Source: Sphingorhabdus pulchriflava (GTDB lineage: Bacteria > Pseudomonadota > Alphaproteobacteria > Sphingomonadales > Sphingomonadaceae). From it: a DNA stretch of 64,000 nucleotides. Shown here one piece after another: positions 47,231 through 56,961 of this stretch; within the stretch, counting starts at the first letter, position 1; each line of letters begins with the position of its first letter. The notes under the pieces were generated by a model. That model saw only the letters and a program-made list of their open reading frames with translations, ran no database searches and had not been told where the DNA came from. The stretch covers positions 372,001 to 436,000 of the forward strand of contig NZ_QRGP01000001.1 of assembly GCF_003367235.1 (NCBI RefSeq). The letters are read 5' to 3'. Position numbers and translations under genes: made by a program.

Positions 47231-48676
47231 ATGAGCCAGCATAGCGAGACCCTTTTGCTGTTCGGCGCGACCGGCGATCTGTCGCGGCGGATGCTGCTGC
47301 CTTCGCTTTATGCGCTGCATTCGGACGAATTGATTGCACCCAATTTGCGTATATTCGGTACTGCCCGCAGCGAACATGGTGACGAAAGTTTCCGCAGCTT
47401 TGCCAAGGAGGCCTTGTGCGAATTCCTGCCAGACGACCGCAAGGATGAAGGCAAGATCGACGCCTTTCTGATGCGGCTGCACTATCAGGCACTTGATGCG
47501 TCAAAGCCCGAAGGCTTTGCTGCACTCGCCGAAAAGATTGGCGACATTTCCGGCGGGCTTTCGATCTTCCTGTCGACTGCGCCCTTCCTTTTTGAGCCAA
47601 CGATCAAAGGCCTGCATGCAGCGGGTCTTGCCGGGGACAATGTCCGCATCGGCCTCGAAAAGCCGCTGGGTAACGATCTGGCCTCCAGCCGCTCAATCAA
47701 CGACGCCGTCAACGCGGTTTTCCCCGAAAGCCGCACCTTCCGCATCGACCATTATCTGGGCAAGGAAACCGTCCAGAACCTGATGGCACTGCGTTTCGGC
47801 AATATGTTGTTCGAACCGCTGTGGAACGCCAATGCGATCGAGCATGTGCAGATAACGGTTAGTGAAACGGTGGGCCTAGAAGGTCGCGCAGGTTTCTACG
47901 ACGATACCGGTGCGCTGCGCGATATGGTGCAGAATCATATGTTGCAACTGGTGGCGCTGACCGCGATGGAGCCGCCTGCCAATCTTGATTCCACCGCCAT
48001 ACGCGACGAAAAAGTCAAGGTTCTCCGCGCCTTGCGCGCGGTTCAGGAGGGCGATGTCGTCACCGGCCAATATAGCGAGGGTGCGGTTAAGGGCGCGCCG
48101 GTTGCAAGCTATGACAGCGATCTGGGCAAATCTTCGGACACCGAAACCTTTGTCGCGATCAAAGCCTTTGTCGATAATTGGCGCTGGCAGGGCGTGCCGT
48201 TCTATTTGCGCACGGGCAAGCGCCTGGCCGAACGGCGCAGCGAGATTGTGATCCAGTTCAAGCCTGTACCGCACAACATCTTCAAAGATCGTGGTGGACG
48301 GTTGGAGGCGAACGCGCTGATCATCCGCTTGCAGCCCGAAGAATATGTCCGCCTGCTTGTGATGGCGAAAGAGCCGGGGCTTGATCGCGGCGGCGTAACC
48401 CTTCGCGAAGTGCCGCTGGACCTGTCGCTGACCACGGCCTTTGCAGGCTCGCGCCGCCGCATCGCTTATGAGCGCTTGCTGCTCGACCTTATCGAAGGCG
48501 ACCAAACATTGTTCGTCCGCCGCGATGAAGTGGAGGCGCAATGGACTTGGGTCGATGCCATCCGCCAATTGTGGGCTGACACCGGCTTGAAACCCAAAAA
48601 TTACGGTGCTGGCGGATGGGGCCCCAATGCAGCAATTGCACTGGTCGAGCGCGATGGAGTGAGCTGGCATGAATAA
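47231..48676 (+). CDS. zwf: Glucose-6-phosphate dehydrogenase
   Basis: A 481-residue enzyme that oxidises glucose 6-phosphate to 6-phosphogluconolactone. The coenzyme motif [14 protein letters not shown] is near the N terminus, and the substrate/catalytic motif [13 protein letters not shown] is complete. The ATG at 47231 has GAGAAGGA upstream. It is first of the operon zwf-edd-glk-eda-pgl, the whole Entner-Doudoroff set. It overlaps edd by 8 nt. Confidence 0.97.
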   Translation: MSQHSETLLLFGATGDLSRRMLLPSLYALHSDELIAPNLRIFGTARSEHGDESFRSFAKEALCEFLPDDRKDEGKIDAFLMRLHYQALDASKPEGFAALAEKIGDISGGLSIFLSTAPFLFEPTIKGLHAAGLAGDNVRIGLEKPLGNDLASSRSINDAVNAVFPESRTFRIDHYLGKETVQNLMALRFGNMLFEPLWNANAIEHVQITVSETVGLEGRAGFYDDTGALRDMVQNHMLQLVALTAMEPPANLDSTAIRDEKVKVLRALRAVQEGDVVTGQYSEGAVKGAPVASYDSDLGKSSDTETFVAIKAFVDNWRWQGVPFYLRTGKRLAERRSEIVIQFKPVPHNIFKDRGGRLEANALIIRLQPEEYVRLLVMAKEPGLDRGGVTLREVPLDLSLTTAFAGSRRRIAYERLLLDLIEGDQTLFVRRDEVEAQWTWVDAIRQLWADTGLKPKNYGAGGWGPNAAIALVERDGVSWHE

Positions 48677-50492
48677 GCTTCATCCGGTCGTCGAGGCGGT
48701 TACCAACCGCATCATTGAACGCTCTAAACCGGGCCGCACCGCCTATCTTGATTTGATTGCCCGCGCCCGAGATGCCGGGGTCAATCGTGATGTGCTGTCT
48801 TGCGGAAATCTGGCGCATGGTTTCGCGGCTAGCGGTGATGACAAAGCCGCGATCCGTGGCGGCAAGGCGATGAATATCGGCATCATCACCGCCTATAATG
48901 ACATGTTGTCGGCGCATCAGCCCTATGGCCGCTATCCCGAGCAGATCAAATTATGGGCGCGCGAGAAAGGCGCAACCGCGCAGGTCGCAGGCGGCGTTCC
49001 GGCGATGTGCGACGGGGTGACTCAAGGCCAACTGTCGATGGAATTGTCGCTGTTCAGTCGAGACAATATCGCAATGGGCGCAGCCATCGGCCTCAGCCAT
49101 GGCATGTTCGAAGGCGCATTGCTCTTGGGTCTATGCGACAAGATTGTTCCCGGCCTGCTGATCGGTGCGCTGCGTTTCGGCCATCTGCCGATGATCCTGA
49201 TACCGGCCGGGCCGATGCCGTCGGGCCTAGCCAATAAGGAAAAGCAGCGGGTCCGCCAGTTGTTCGCCGAGGGCAAGGTCGGCCGTGAAGAACTGCTCGA
49301 AGCCGAAGCCGCTTCCTATCATGGCGCGGGCACCTGCACCTTTTATGGAACCGCCAATTCCAACCAGATGATGATGGAGATGATGGGCCTCCATATGCCC
49401 GGCTCGAGCTTTTGCAATCCCGGCACCAAGCTGCGGCAGGAACTGACCCGTGCAGCCACGCATCGGATTACCGAGATCGGCTGGGAAGGCCAGGATTACC
49501 GCCCATTCGGTCAGTGCGTTGATGAAAAGGCGATTGTGAATGCCATCGTCGGGCTGCTGGCAACCGGTGGATCGACCAACCATGTGCTGCACCTCCCCGC
49601 GATAGCACGGGCGGCCGGGATTACCGTCGACTGGCAGGATATGGACGAACTGTCGTCGGTCGTGCCGCTGATCGCACGCGTCTATCCCAACGGCGCTGGC
49701 GATGTGAACTATTTCGCGGCGGCGGGCGGGATGCCGTTCGTGATCCGTGAGCTGGTCGAGGCGGGCCTCGCGCATGACGACATCATGACCGTTTACGGTG
49801 GCGGACTGTCGGCTGGCGCACAAGAACCGCGGATGGATGGCGAGAAGTTGGTCTGGGATGCCGCGCCAGCGCAGTCCGGTGATGATAGCATCTTGCGGGG
49901 TGTGGCCGATCCCTTCCGGGCCGATGGCGGAATGCGTCTGGTGCAAGGCAATCTCGGGCGCGGTACTTTCAAGACCAGCGCAGTTGATGAAGCGCGTTGG
50001 ACCATCGAGGCCCCGGCTCGTGTCTTCAGCGATCAGAATGAGGTGCTCACAGCGTTTAAGGCGGGCGAACTTGACCGCGACGTGGTCGTCGTCGTTCGCT
50101 TTCAGGGGCCAGCGGCCAATGGTATGCCCGAATTGCACAAGCTGACCCCGCCATTGGGCGTGCTGCAGGACAAGGGTTTCAAGGTCGCGTTGGTCACCGA
50201 TGGCCGCATGTCAGGCGCTTCGGGCAAGGTTCCGGCCGCCATCCATATCAGCCCCGAAGCCGTCAAAGGCGGACCGTTGGGCAAATTGCGCGACGGCGAT
50301 ATCGTCCGGCTCTGCGCCAACAAAGGCAGCCTTGAAGCGCTGGTTGATGCCGCCGAATGGGATGCGCGCGAGCCTGCCAAACAACCACCTGCCGAACCGG
50401 GTGTAGGCCGCGAGCTTTTTGCCATCATGCGCCATTTCGCCGACGAAGCCGAAAAGGGCGGGTCGGCGATGCTGGCGGAGGCCGGGCTGTGA
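48669..50492 (+). CDS. edd: Phosphogluconate dehydratase
   Basis: A 607-residue IlvD/Edd family Fe-S dehydratase that makes KDPG from 6-phosphogluconate. It has the cluster motif [30 protein letters not shown] and a late [17 protein letters not shown]. Length matches Edd (about 600 residues) and the operon partners exclude IlvD. It overlaps zwf by 8 nt and glk by GTGA. Confidence 0.97.
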   Translation: MNKLHPVVEAVTNRIIERSKPGRTAYLDLIARARDAGVNRDVLSCGNLAHGFAASGDDKAAIRGGKAMNIGIITAYNDMLSAHQPYGRYPEQIKLWAREKGATAQVAGGVPAMCDGVTQGQLSMELSLFSRDNIAMGAAIGLSHGMFEGALLLGLCDKIVPGLLIGALRFGHLPMILIPAGPMPSGLANKEKQRVRQLFAEGKVGREELLEAEAASYHGAGTCTFYGTANSNQMMMEMMGLHMPGSSFCNPGTKLRQELTRAATHRITEIGWEGQDYRPFGQCVDEKAIVNAIVGLLATGGSTNHVLHLPAIARAAGITVDWQDMDELSSVVPLIARVYPNGAGDVNYFAAAGGMPFVIRELVEAGLAHDDIMTVYGGGLSAGAQEPRMDGEKLVWDAAPAQSGDDSILRGVADPFRADGGMRLVQGNLGRGTFKTSAVDEARWTIEAPARVFSDQNEVLTAFKAGELDRDVVVVVRFQGPAANGMPELHKLTPPLGVLQDKGFKVALVTDGRMSGASGKVPAAIHISPEAVKGGPLGKLRDGDIVRLCANKGSLEALVDAAEWDAREPAKQPPAEPGVGRELFAIMRHFADEAEKGGSAMLAEAGL

Positions 50493-51460
50493 CCCGGCTC
50501 GTCACCGTCGACATCGGCGGCACCCATGCGCGCTTTGCGCTCGCTGAAGTGGCTGATGGTAAAGTGGTTTTGCTTGGCGAACCCGTCACTATGAAAACCG
50601 CCGAACATGCGTCCTTCCAAACTGCATGGGAGGCGTTTGACGAGATGATCGACGAACCCATCCCGCAGGCAGTGGCGATTGCCATCGCCGGGCCGATCAA
50701 CGCCGAGGTGATCAAGTTCACCAACAATCCGTGGATCATCCGCCCCGCGCTGATCAAGGAAAAGCTGCGGGTCGATGCCTATACGCTGGTCAATGATTTC
50801 GAGGCGGTTGGCCATGCCGTGGCGCAGGCCGATGCCGAACATTTCGTCCATCTCTGCGGCCCCGACCAGCCTCTAGCTGCGACCGGCACAATAAGCATCA
50901 TCGGCCCCGGCACCGGTTTGGGCGTTGCGCATCTGCTGCGCACGGGTGGGCATTATCATGTGCAGGCGACCGAAGGCGGGCATATAGATTTTGCGCCGCT
51001 CGACAGCATAGAAGATGCGGTACTGGCCAAGCTGCGTAAACGTTATCGCCGCGTATCGGTCGAGCGCGTTGTATCAGGGCCCGGCCTCGTCGAAATCTAT
51101 GAAACGCTTGCGAGCATAGAGGGCAGGGCGATCCAGCAACTCGACGACAAGGAATTGTGGGCGCTCGGCACGTCGGGTGAAGACAGTCTTGCGGCTGCTG
51201 CCGTCGATCGCTTCTGCCTCTCGCTGGGCAGCGTAGCTGGCGATATCGCGTTAGCCCAGGGCGGTTTTGCCGGGGTGGTAATCGCAGGCGGGCTCGGCCT
51301 GCGTATCAAGGATACGCTGCTGCGTTCGGGCTTTGCAGAACGTTTTCGCGCCAAGGGGCGGTTTGAGGGATTGATGGCAGGCCTTCCGGTAAAGCTGATT
51401 ACCCATCCACAACCGGGGCTGTTTGGTGCGGCGGCTGCCTTTGCCCGCCAGCACGGATAG
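50489..51460 (+). CDS. glk: Glucokinase
   Basis: A 323-residue ROK-unrelated Glk-type kinase with the ATP motif [12 protein letters not shown] at the N terminus, [12 protein letters not shown] (sugar-binding Asp), [11 protein letters not shown] and EGGHIDFAP. It phosphorylates glucose. The GTG start at 50489 overlaps the edd stop; the longer frame upstream lies inside edd. It is third in the Entner-Doudoroff operon, which puts sugar activation in the same transcript as breakdown. Confidence 0.95.
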   Translation: MTRLVTVDIGGTHARFALAEVADGKVVLLGEPVTMKTAEHASFQTAWEAFDEMIDEPIPQAVAIAIAGPINAEVIKFTNNPWIIRPALIKEKLRVDAYTLVNDFEAVGHAVAQADAEHFVHLCGPDQPLAATGTISIIGPGTGLGVAHLLRTGGHYHVQATEGGHIDFAPLDSIEDAVLAKLRKRYRRVSVERVVSGPGLVEIYETLASIEGRAIQQLDDKELWALGTSGEDSLAAAAVDRFCLSLGSVAGDIALAQGGFAGVVIAGGLGLRIKDTLLRSGFAERFRAKGRFEGLMAGLPVKLITHPQPGLFGAAAAFARQHG

Positions 51461-51469
51461 GAACAAGAC

Positions 51470-52084
51470 ATGAAACCAATCGAAAGCATCATGCGCACCG
51501 CGCCGGTTATCCCGGTGCTGGTAATCGACGATGTTGCACATGCCAAGCCAATTGCCGAGGCGTTGGTCGCAGGCGGGTTGCGCGTTCTTGAAGTGACCTT
51601 GCGCACAGAGGCAGGCCTTGAAGCCATTCGGGAAATGAAAAAGGTTTCGGGCGCGATTGTAGGTGCGGGAACGGTCGTCGACGTCGCCGGTCTGCATGCG
51701 GCGATTGCGGCAGGCAGCGAGTTTATCGTTTCGCCGGGCCTGACCGACAAGCTGGGCGCAGCGGCGGTTGAAAGTGGTATTCCCTTCCTGCCCGGCATCG
51801 CAAATGCAGGCGATATCATGCGCGGACTCGATCTTGGCCTCACACATTTCAAATTTTTTCCTGCAGAAGCCAATGGTGGCCTGCCAGCGCTGAAATCGCT
51901 CATCGGGCCGTTCGGGCAGTGCAAATTCTGCCCGACAGGCGGCATCCGCCAAGATACCGCAGCTGACTGGCTTGCGGTTCCGGAGATTTTATGTGTTGGC
52001 GGCAGCTGGCTTGTTGCTAAAGGAGCCCCCGATGTCGCAGCGATAGAGGCTGCGGCGCGCGCAGCCGCTGCGCTGGCGCGCTAA
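51470..52084 (+). CDS. eda: KDPG aldolase (2-dehydro-3-deoxy-phosphogluconate aldolase)
   Basis: A 204-residue trimeric class I aldolase that splits KDPG into pyruvate and glyceraldehyde 3-phosphate. The base E41 is in VLEVTLRT and the Schiff-base Lys is K128 in [14 protein letters not shown] and PTGGI-type phosphate-site motifs are present. It follows glk by 9 nt in the Entner-Doudoroff operon. Confidence 0.96.
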   Translation: MKPIESIMRTAPVIPVLVIDDVAHAKPIAEALVAGGLRVLEVTLRTEAGLEAIREMKKVSGAIVGAGTVVDVAGLHAAIAAGSEFIVSPGLTDKLGAAAVESGIPFLPGIANAGDIMRGLDLGLTHFKFFPAEANGGLPALKSLIGPFGQCKFCPTGGIRQDTAADWLAVPEILCVGGSWLVAKGAPDVAAIEAAARAAAALAR

Positions 52085-52101
52085 GCCAAAGGAAAAGGTA
52101 C

Positions 52102-52809
52102 ATGGCCGAAGAAATCGAGTGGTGGGAATTTGATTCGGCAGAAGAGTTTATCGACGGTGTTGTCGGTGACGTAACTTTCATCATCGAAAGCGCGCTCGAT
52201 GCGCGTGGGCAGGCACTGGTGGCTTTTCCCGGCGGCAATACGCCCAAGCCGATTCTCGAAAAGCTTGCCGAAGCGCCGCTGCGCTGGAAGGGTGTGACGA
52301 TCATCCCGACCGACGAACGGCTGGTGCCGGTCAGCGATCCGCTGTCGAATGTCGCAATGCTGGCAAAGATTTTTCTGCCCAAGGGCGCGCGCGTATTGCC
52401 GCTCAACAGCGAGGCTGCGGATTACAAATTGGCAGGCAATGCTGCAAACGCCCGGCTTTCCGAACTGCACTGGCCGCTCGACTTGGTCTGGCTGGGCATG
52501 GGTGCCGACGGCCATACGGCATCAATATTCCCAGGCCCAGATTTTGACGAGGCACTGGCACCGGCCAAGAACGTCCGTGCCATTGGCGTCAAACCCGATC
52601 CAATGCCGCCTGAAGCACCAGTCGACCGAGTGACTCTAACCCTTCCGGCTATTGTTGAGGCGCGGACGACGATGTTCGTAATCAACGGGACGGATAAGCA
52701 GACAGTTCTGGAAAAAGCGATCGAGGACGGGAAAAAGTCGAATTATCCGGTAGGCCGCGTCTTTGACGCCTTGACGGTACCAGTCGATATTTATTGCCTG
52801 ACCAGCTGA
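52102..52809 (+). CDS. pgl: 6-phosphogluconolactonase
   Basis: A 235-residue DevB-type lactonase that hydrolyses 6-phosphogluconolactone. It has FPGGNTPKPILEKLA, IPTDERLVP and the motif LDLVWLGMGADGHTASIFPG. It is last in the operon, after eda, so its place in the transcript is far from zwf, the enzyme whose product it uses. It ends 4 nt from the convergent PilZ gene. Confidence 0.95.
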   Translation: MAEEIEWWEFDSAEEFIDGVVGDVTFIIESALDARGQALVAFPGGNTPKPILEKLAEAPLRWKGVTIIPTDERLVPVSDPLSNVAMLAKIFLPKGARVLPLNSEAADYKLAGNAANARLSELHWPLDLVWLGMGADGHTASIFPGPDFDEALAPAKNVRAIGVKPDPMPPEAPVDRVTLTLPAIVEARTTMFVINGTDKQTVLEKAIEDGKKSNYPVGRVFDALTVPVDIYCLTS

Positions 52810-52813
52810 GCTT

Positions 52814-53218
52814 TCAAATACGACGGAGCGGCGGCTTTTGCGTTGCCTGCTGGTTCAGTTTGCGCAAATAATGCGGCATGGTTTCGTCAACCTTGCTGGT
52901 GCCGACGGCTTGACGCGCCGCTTTGGGGTCGATCGGATAGTCGAACGCGATTCCGATGCGCGACTCTGCAACCCATGCGACCTTGCCGGTTATCCAGCCG
53001 ATATTTTTCAAGTTGATTTCGGCCACTTCGCCACGGCTCGCACGGAGCGGCGCTTCGGCCATCAAGCCTCCGGAGGATAGGTTGCGGATGCGGACTTCGT
53101 TTTCCGTACCCGAAGAAGGAAAGCGCAATACTGCTTTCAGAAGCAAGCTATTGCGATCATTCGACCGGTTCGATTCCGAAGTGTCGTCCATGTCAGTCTG
53201 TTCCAGCGGCTTGTTCAT
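52814..53218 (-). CDS. PilZ domain protein
   Basis: A 134-residue single-domain PilZ protein. The c-di-GMP-binding pieces are RSNDR (RxxxR, residues 19-23) and NLSSGGLMAE (NxSxxG); Gly/Trp-containing strands (GWITGKVAWV) follow. It would respond to c-di-GMP and act on an unknown partner. Flp pilin genes lie just upstream on the same strand, and motility or pilus control is a reasonable guess. Met10 is an alternative start. Confidence 0.85.
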   Translation of the reverse strand: MNKPLEQTDMDDTSESNRSNDRNSLLLKAVLRFPSSGTENEVRIRNLSSGGLMAEAPLRASRGEVAEINLKNIGWITGKVAWVAESRIGIAFDYPIDPKAARQAVGTSKVDETMPHYLRKLNQQATQKPPLRRI

Positions 53219-53313
53219 GGGATCTCAAAGGTCCACTTTGTGATTGAAGACCTTGAAAATAGGCGCAATTGGTCGCCAATTGGTTAACAGGCCGCACATA
53301 TTTATAAAGAAAA

Positions 53314-53339
53314 GGGCGAGAACCAAAAGGTTCCCGCCC
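53314..53339 (-). terminator. Intrinsic terminator after Flp pilin gene
   Basis: GGGCG-A-GAACC pairs with GGTTC-C-CGCCC around a 4-nt loop. Read on the minus strand, it is followed by TTTTCTTT. It lies 50 nt past the pilin stop, which suits a highly expressed short transcript. Confidence 0.85.
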
Positions 53340-53388
53340 CATGTCTTTCGAAGGTACCTGACTGTTGTCAGGTCAACGATTTGGCAGA

Positions 53389-53553
53389 TTACTGCTCAAG
53401 ACCGTTGTTGACTTCGTTGAAGGTGTTTTCGAGGTTGTTGCCCAGCTGACCCATGGCAACAATAGCAGCAACTGCGATAAGAGCGGCAATCAGGCCATAC
53501 TCGATTGCGGTTGCGCCTTCTTCATTCTTGAAAAGCTTTTTGATCATTTTCAT
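53389..53553 (-). CDS. Flp-type pilin
   Basis: A 54-residue prepilin. The leader ends EEG with cleavage before ATAIEYG, the class IVb motif (Gly, then Glu at +5 and Tyr at +6), and a single hydrophobic helix follows. It would form Tad-type pili. The ATG at 53553 follows AGGAGACCTGAG; Met3 of this chain is possible too. A second Flp gene lies 103 nt upstream, and cpaF is about 4 kb away. Confidence 0.92.
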   Translation of the reverse strand: MKMIKKLFKNEEGATAIEYGLIAALIAVAAIVAMGQLGNNLENTFNEVNNGLEQ

Positions 53554-53655
53554 CTCAGGTCTCCTGTTCAATTTGTTCACCCGGCAGTCTGTAAAAAACC
53601 GACTGTCCCTGAACTGATATTACAAATTGTCCTACCAATTCGTTAAACACCGAAA

Positions 53656-53832
53656 TTATTCCGTTGCCGTAACAATCTCGTTCGAAACTCTATTCCACAT
53701 ATTGTTTGTAGAGTTTGCGACATTGCCAATCGCCGCCATAATGGCCACGACTACCAATGATACTATCAGTCCGTACTCAACCGCCGTCGCCCCTGCTTGG
53801 GACTTCAAAATGCCCCTCAAAAAATTCAACAT
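53656..53832 (-). CDS. Second Flp-type pilin
   Basis: A 58-residue prepilin with SQAGATAVEYGLIVSLVVV: cleavage after Gly, then Glu and Tyr at +5/+6, as in class IVb pilins. It is clearly related to the neighbouring pilin but has a different C-terminal tail (NSTNNMWNRVSNEIVTATE). The start is ATG 53832; ATG 53853 is possible. It may be a minor pilin or an alternative subunit. Confidence 0.88.
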   Translation of the reverse strand: MLNFLRGILKSQAGATAVEYGLIVSLVVVAIMAAIGNVANSTNNMWNRVSNEIVTATE

Positions 53833-53915
53833 GAGCTGTTCCAATTCATGCATGGGTTTCGACGCCCTTGTTTTTTCACATAGGTGTTAACAAAAACTTT
53901 CCAGAAGGAAGCGAA

Positions 53916-54329
53916 GTGCAAAATAATCCGACAATGCTTTACGTTGTGGCCGCCGTTTTGAAGGATGGTGCTGGTCGGATTTTTTTGCAGAAACGCCCGG
54001 AAGGCCGCGAAATGGCTGGGCTTTGGGAGTTTCCAGGAGGGAAAATCGATTCAGACGAAACGCCGGAAGCAGCCCTTGTCCGCGAGCTGTCGGAAGAGTT
54101 GGGCGTCCAGGTTGATGTCGAAGATTTGACGCCACTTTGCTTCGCAAGTGCCGATCTCGGCAACCGGAATCTGATTCTGCTGCTCTACCATTGCAGTAGA
54201 TGGATGGGAGAACTGACATCGCTGGAGCAACAGGAAATCGGCTGGTTTACGTTACAGGAGATGTATTCTCTCGAAATGCCACCCGCCGATTTGCCGCTGC
54301 TGCCATTGCTGCAGAAGCTCGAATTATAA
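53916..54329 (+). CDS. MutT-type NUDIX hydrolase (8-oxo-dGTP diphosphatase-like)
   Basis: A 137-residue NUDIX enzyme. The box GGKIDSDETPEAALVRELSEELGV fits the G-x5-E-x7-REUxEExGU pattern. Its preceding LWEFPGG and late EQQEIGWFTLQEM match MutT, which removes oxidised dGTP. A GTG start at 53916 follows AAGGA; no ATG suits. It is divergent from the second pilin and overlaps the convergent methyltransferase gene by 6 nt. Confidence 0.88.
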   Translation: MQNNPTMLYVVAAVLKDGAGRIFLQKRPEGREMAGLWEFPGGKIDSDETPEAALVRELSEELGVQVDVEDLTPLCFASADLGNRNLILLLYHCSRWMGELTSLEQQEIGWFTLQEMYSLEMPPADLPLLPLLQKLEL

Positions 54330-55148
54330 CCCTGTCTTTCCCAATGTTGTGGCGAGCGAAACTTTTCCGCTGCCACGCGCAGCCGGGCGGGGTTGATCGG
54401 GCGAGGGTGCCCAGCCGCTCAAGTGGATGAATTCAAATCGTTCGGTGACCTTGGCGTCGTCACCTGCCTGTTGAGCCCAAGCCATATCCAGTTTTTGCGG
54501 ATAGTCTCGTCCAAGATATCGCCGATGGCCGGCAAGGCAATTGCCCAACCCCGCATCGCGCAAATCAGCCACCGCGGTTTTCCAGGACGAATATCTCACA
54601 TCATAGCCGATCTTGTCGGCAACGGGCAGTGCAAAGCCTGTCCGCGACAACAAATCTGCGGCCGATCGCAACTCAATTTGGGGGTGAATATGCGCCGTCG
54701 TTTTTTCCCCATCGGCTGTGAGCATCGTTTTTTTCAGGCTAGTCAATGTTCCCGCACCAAACATTGCGCCCAGGAATAGCCCGTCCGGTCGCAGTGACCG
54801 GCGGATCTGAATCAGCGCACCGGGCAGATCGTTGACGCTATCCAGCGTACCGGCTGCGATAATCAGATCATACTCTTCGGCGCTCAGATCAAGTCGATCC
54901 TCATCAGCTATCGTTAAGGTTGCAACCGCTCCGGCTTTGCCAGCTGTCAATTCCTCGGCTCGGCAAGCCAGCGGCCCGATTATCAGGCAGCTTTCGAAAT
55001 CGCGCGTTGTGCACGCAAGCCGATCCGCGACATCGTCGAACAATATGTCCCACAGGAATTGGCGCCTCTGTGATCGATGCATGGCACGCACTTGCAGGGC
55101 CCGGCGGCGATGTCGGTCGAAAATTTCAGGTGGGCTGGCCTGTTGCAT
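54324..55148 (-). CDS. SAM-dependent methyltransferase, NDUFAF5/BioC-like
   Basis: A 274-residue protein starting MQQASPPEIFDRHRRRALQVRA, typical of bacterial NDUFAF5/BioC-type proteins (EIFDR-x2-x2-R). The Rossmann region has CLIIGPLACRAEEL, the acidic YDLIIAAGTLDSVNDLPGAL and LRPDGLFLGAMFG. Relatives modify arginine in complex I or methylate malonyl-ACP; here the glycine-rich SAM loop is altered, so activity is uncertain. It is divergent from comF with 42 nt between starts. Confidence 0.8.
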   Translation of the reverse strand: MQQASPPEIFDRHRRRALQVRAMHRSQRRQFLWDILFDDVADRLACTTRDFESCLIIGPLACRAEELTAGKAGAVATLTIADEDRLDLSAEEYDLIIAAGTLDSVNDLPGALIQIRRSLRPDGLFLGAMFGAGTLTSLKKTMLTADGEKTTAHIHPQIELRSAADLLSRTGFALPVADKIGYDVRYSSWKTAVADLRDAGLGNCLAGHRRYLGRDYPQKLDMAWAQQAGDDAKVTERFEFIHLSGWAPSPDQPRPAARGSGKVSLATTLGKTGL

Positions 55149-55190
55149 ATGCCGCTTGTGCCGCGCTTGGGAATATCGGACAAGTAGCAT

Positions 55191-55955
55191 ATGCAATCTT
55201 TAGCGCTTCCCCTGCGAACGCTGGTCAACTTTGCGCTTCCCCCGCGCTGCCCGGCTTGCGGCGTGATCACGCCAGACCAGAATCAATTTTGTTCGGGCTG
55301 TTGGCAGCAACTGCATTTCCTCGCGCAGCCTGCATGCTCGACATGCGATTTGCCGTTGCCATTTGCGGGCGGCGTGAATGCACAATGTGGAGCCTGCCTG
55401 ACGAAGCCGCCAAGGCATTCTGGCATCAAGGCCGTCTTAGCCTATGGCGACATCGCCCGTGATATTGCGCTCAAGCTGAAATATGGTGGAAAAATCGGTT
55501 TGGCACGCTTGATTGCCAGTCTGTTGCAGCGGCATGCTGCGGATCTGTCGACCGATGCGATTTTCGTTCCCGTTCCCTTGCATTGGACTCGACTATGGCG
55601 GCGGCGTTTCAACCAGTCGGCGCTTATCGGGCAGGAACTTGCCCGGCTTAGCCGGAGAGATTATTGTCCGGATGTACTTTTGCGCACCCGGCGCACGACC
55701 CCATTGGGCGGACTTTCGGCCAAACAAAGAGCGGCAATGGTCAAAGGAGCGTTTTCCATCAACGAACGCATTAAAGCCCGCATCAACGGCAAAGACGTCG
55801 CCTTGGTGGACGATGTGTACACCAGTGGTGCGACAACCGACGCCTGTGTTGTGACCTTGCTTAACGCCGGCGCGAGCAGCGTTACCATTTTTTGCTGGTC
55901 ACGGGTTCTACCCGAGGCACTCGAACTTGGGCATTCCATCGACGGTCTATCTTGA
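55191..55955 (+). CDS. comF: ComF family phosphoribosyltransferase-like protein
   Basis: A 254-residue protein. It has an N-terminal double zinc ribbon (CPAC at residues 20-23, CSGC, CSTC, CGAC) and a C-terminal PRTase-type domain with the PRPP loop VALVDDVYTSGATTDAC. ComF members act in DNA uptake in naturally competent bacteria, but the alphaproteobacterial form is widespread and its role is not settled. It is followed by grxC and a DUF1178 gene, a familiar group in this class. Confidence 0.92.
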   Translation: MQSLALPLRTLVNFALPPRCPACGVITPDQNQFCSGCWQQLHFLAQPACSTCDLPLPFAGGVNAQCGACLTKPPRHSGIKAVLAYGDIARDIALKLKYGGKIGLARLIASLLQRHAADLSTDAIFVPVPLHWTRLWRRRFNQSALIGQELARLSRRDYCPDVLLRTRRTTPLGGLSAKQRAAMVKGAFSINERIKARINGKDVALVDDVYTSGATTDACVVTLLNAGASSVTIFCWSRVLPEALELGHSIDGLS

Positions 55956-55986
55956 CGCGCGGCGTGCAGGCTCCCATCTGGGTAGC

Positions 55987-56247
55987 ATGAGCGCATCCGT
56001 TGAGATTTTCACCAAATTCGCCTGCCCATTTTGCTATCGGGCCAAGGCACTGCTCGATTCAAAGGGCGTCGCCTATAAGGAACTCGACGCAAGCGGCGGG
56101 CCCGTGCGGGACGATATGTTGGCGCGATCCAATGGCCGCACCACCGTTCCCCAAATATTCATCAATGGCCACCATGTCGGCGGCTGCGACGATCTGATGG
56201 CTTTAGAGGCCGCTGGTCGGCTCGATCCGTTGCTGGCAGAGATCTGA
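55987..56247 (+). CDS. grxC: Glutaredoxin 3
   Basis: An 86-residue glutaredoxin with the dithiol centre CPFC (residues 13-16), the cis-Pro loop TTVPQIFI and GGCDDL for glutathione binding. It reduces protein disulfides and mixed disulfides with glutathione. The ATG at 55987 lies 32 nt past the comF stop; homology starts there. It is followed by the DUF1178 gene after 4 nt. Confidence 0.95.
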   Translation: MSASVEIFTKFACPFCYRAKALLDSKGVAYKELDASGGPVRDDMLARSNGRTTVPQIFINGHHVGGCDDLMALEAAGRLDPLLAEI

Positions 56248-56251
56248 CTCC

Positions 56252-56734
56252 ATGATTGCCTATGATCTGATTTGCACCGCTGGCGCGCATCGGTTTGAAG
56301 GCTGGTTTGGCTCGTCAGCCGATTACGACCAACAGAAGCTAAGTGGACTGCTTTCCTGCCCGGTGTGTGGCGATGCAGAAGTGCATAAGACGGTTATGGC
56401 GCCTAATGTTGGACGCAAGGGAAATCAGGTCGATGTGCCAGCTGTCCGAAATGAAGGTAATGAACCTGTTGTCGTTGCCAACATGCCGGAAATGCCAGCA
56501 GAAATGGTGGAGATGATTGGCAAGATTGCCCAGATGCAGGCAAAAATGCTGGAGAAATCGGACTGGGTTGGCGATCGCTTCGTCGATGAAGCGCGGGCAA
56601 TCCACTATGGAGATGCGCCGGAGCGTATCATTCATGGCAGCGCATCGCTGGATGATGCGCGCGAGCTGCATGACGAAGGGATATCCGTCGCACCTTTGCC
56701 ACTGCCGTTCGTTCCTCCCGACGCCAAAAATTGA
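56252..56734 (+). CDS. DUF1178 domain protein
   Basis: A 160-residue protein typical of DUF1178: MIAYDLICTAGAHRFEGWFGSS at the start, a single CPVCG zinc-like knuckle, and the late WVGDRFVDEARAIHYGD. Function is unknown. The first strand and CxxC suggest a small zinc ribbon. It belongs to the comF-grxC-DUF1178 group, with a 4-nt gap from grxC. Confidence 0.9.
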   Translation: MIAYDLICTAGAHRFEGWFGSSADYDQQKLSGLLSCPVCGDAEVHKTVMAPNVGRKGNQVDVPAVRNEGNEPVVVANMPEMPAEMVEMIGKIAQMQAKMLEKSDWVGDRFVDEARAIHYGDAPERIIHGSASLDDARELHDEGISVAPLPLPFVPPDAKN

Positions 56735-56769
56735 CGCTATCGAGCCGCGCGGCTAAAGCCGTCAGTGGC

Positions 56770-56846
56770 GCACCCGTAGCTCAGCAGGATAGAGCATCAG
56801 ATTCCTAATCTGGGGGCCACAGGTTCGAATCCTGTCGGGTGCACCA
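56770..56846 (+). tRNA. tRNA-Arg (anticodon CCT)
   Basis: A 77-nt cloverleaf with acceptor GCACCCG/CGGGTGC, discriminator A and encoded CCA. The anticodon arm TCAGA-TTCCTAA-TCTGG gives anticodon CCT (reads AGG), and the T-arm contains GGTTCGAATCC. It decodes a codon rare in GC-rich alphaproteobacteria. Confidence 0.97.
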
Positions 56847-56910
56847 GCATATAAAAGCCTTTTGCACTTACTGCGAAGAACACGCGACGCTCCGAAACCG
56901 GCCAAAGAAA

Positions 56911-56937
56911 AGCCCGCCACAGCAAGCTGGGCGGGCT
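56911..56937 (-). terminator. Intrinsic terminator of the lipoprotein gene
   Basis: AGCCCGCC...GGCGGGCT is an 8-bp GC-rich stem with an inner CAGC/GCTG pairing. Read on the minus strand it is followed by TTTTCTTT. It lies 25 nt past the lipoprotein stop. Confidence 0.85.
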
Positions 56938-56961
56938 CTCTGATTGTGGGTTTACGAAGCC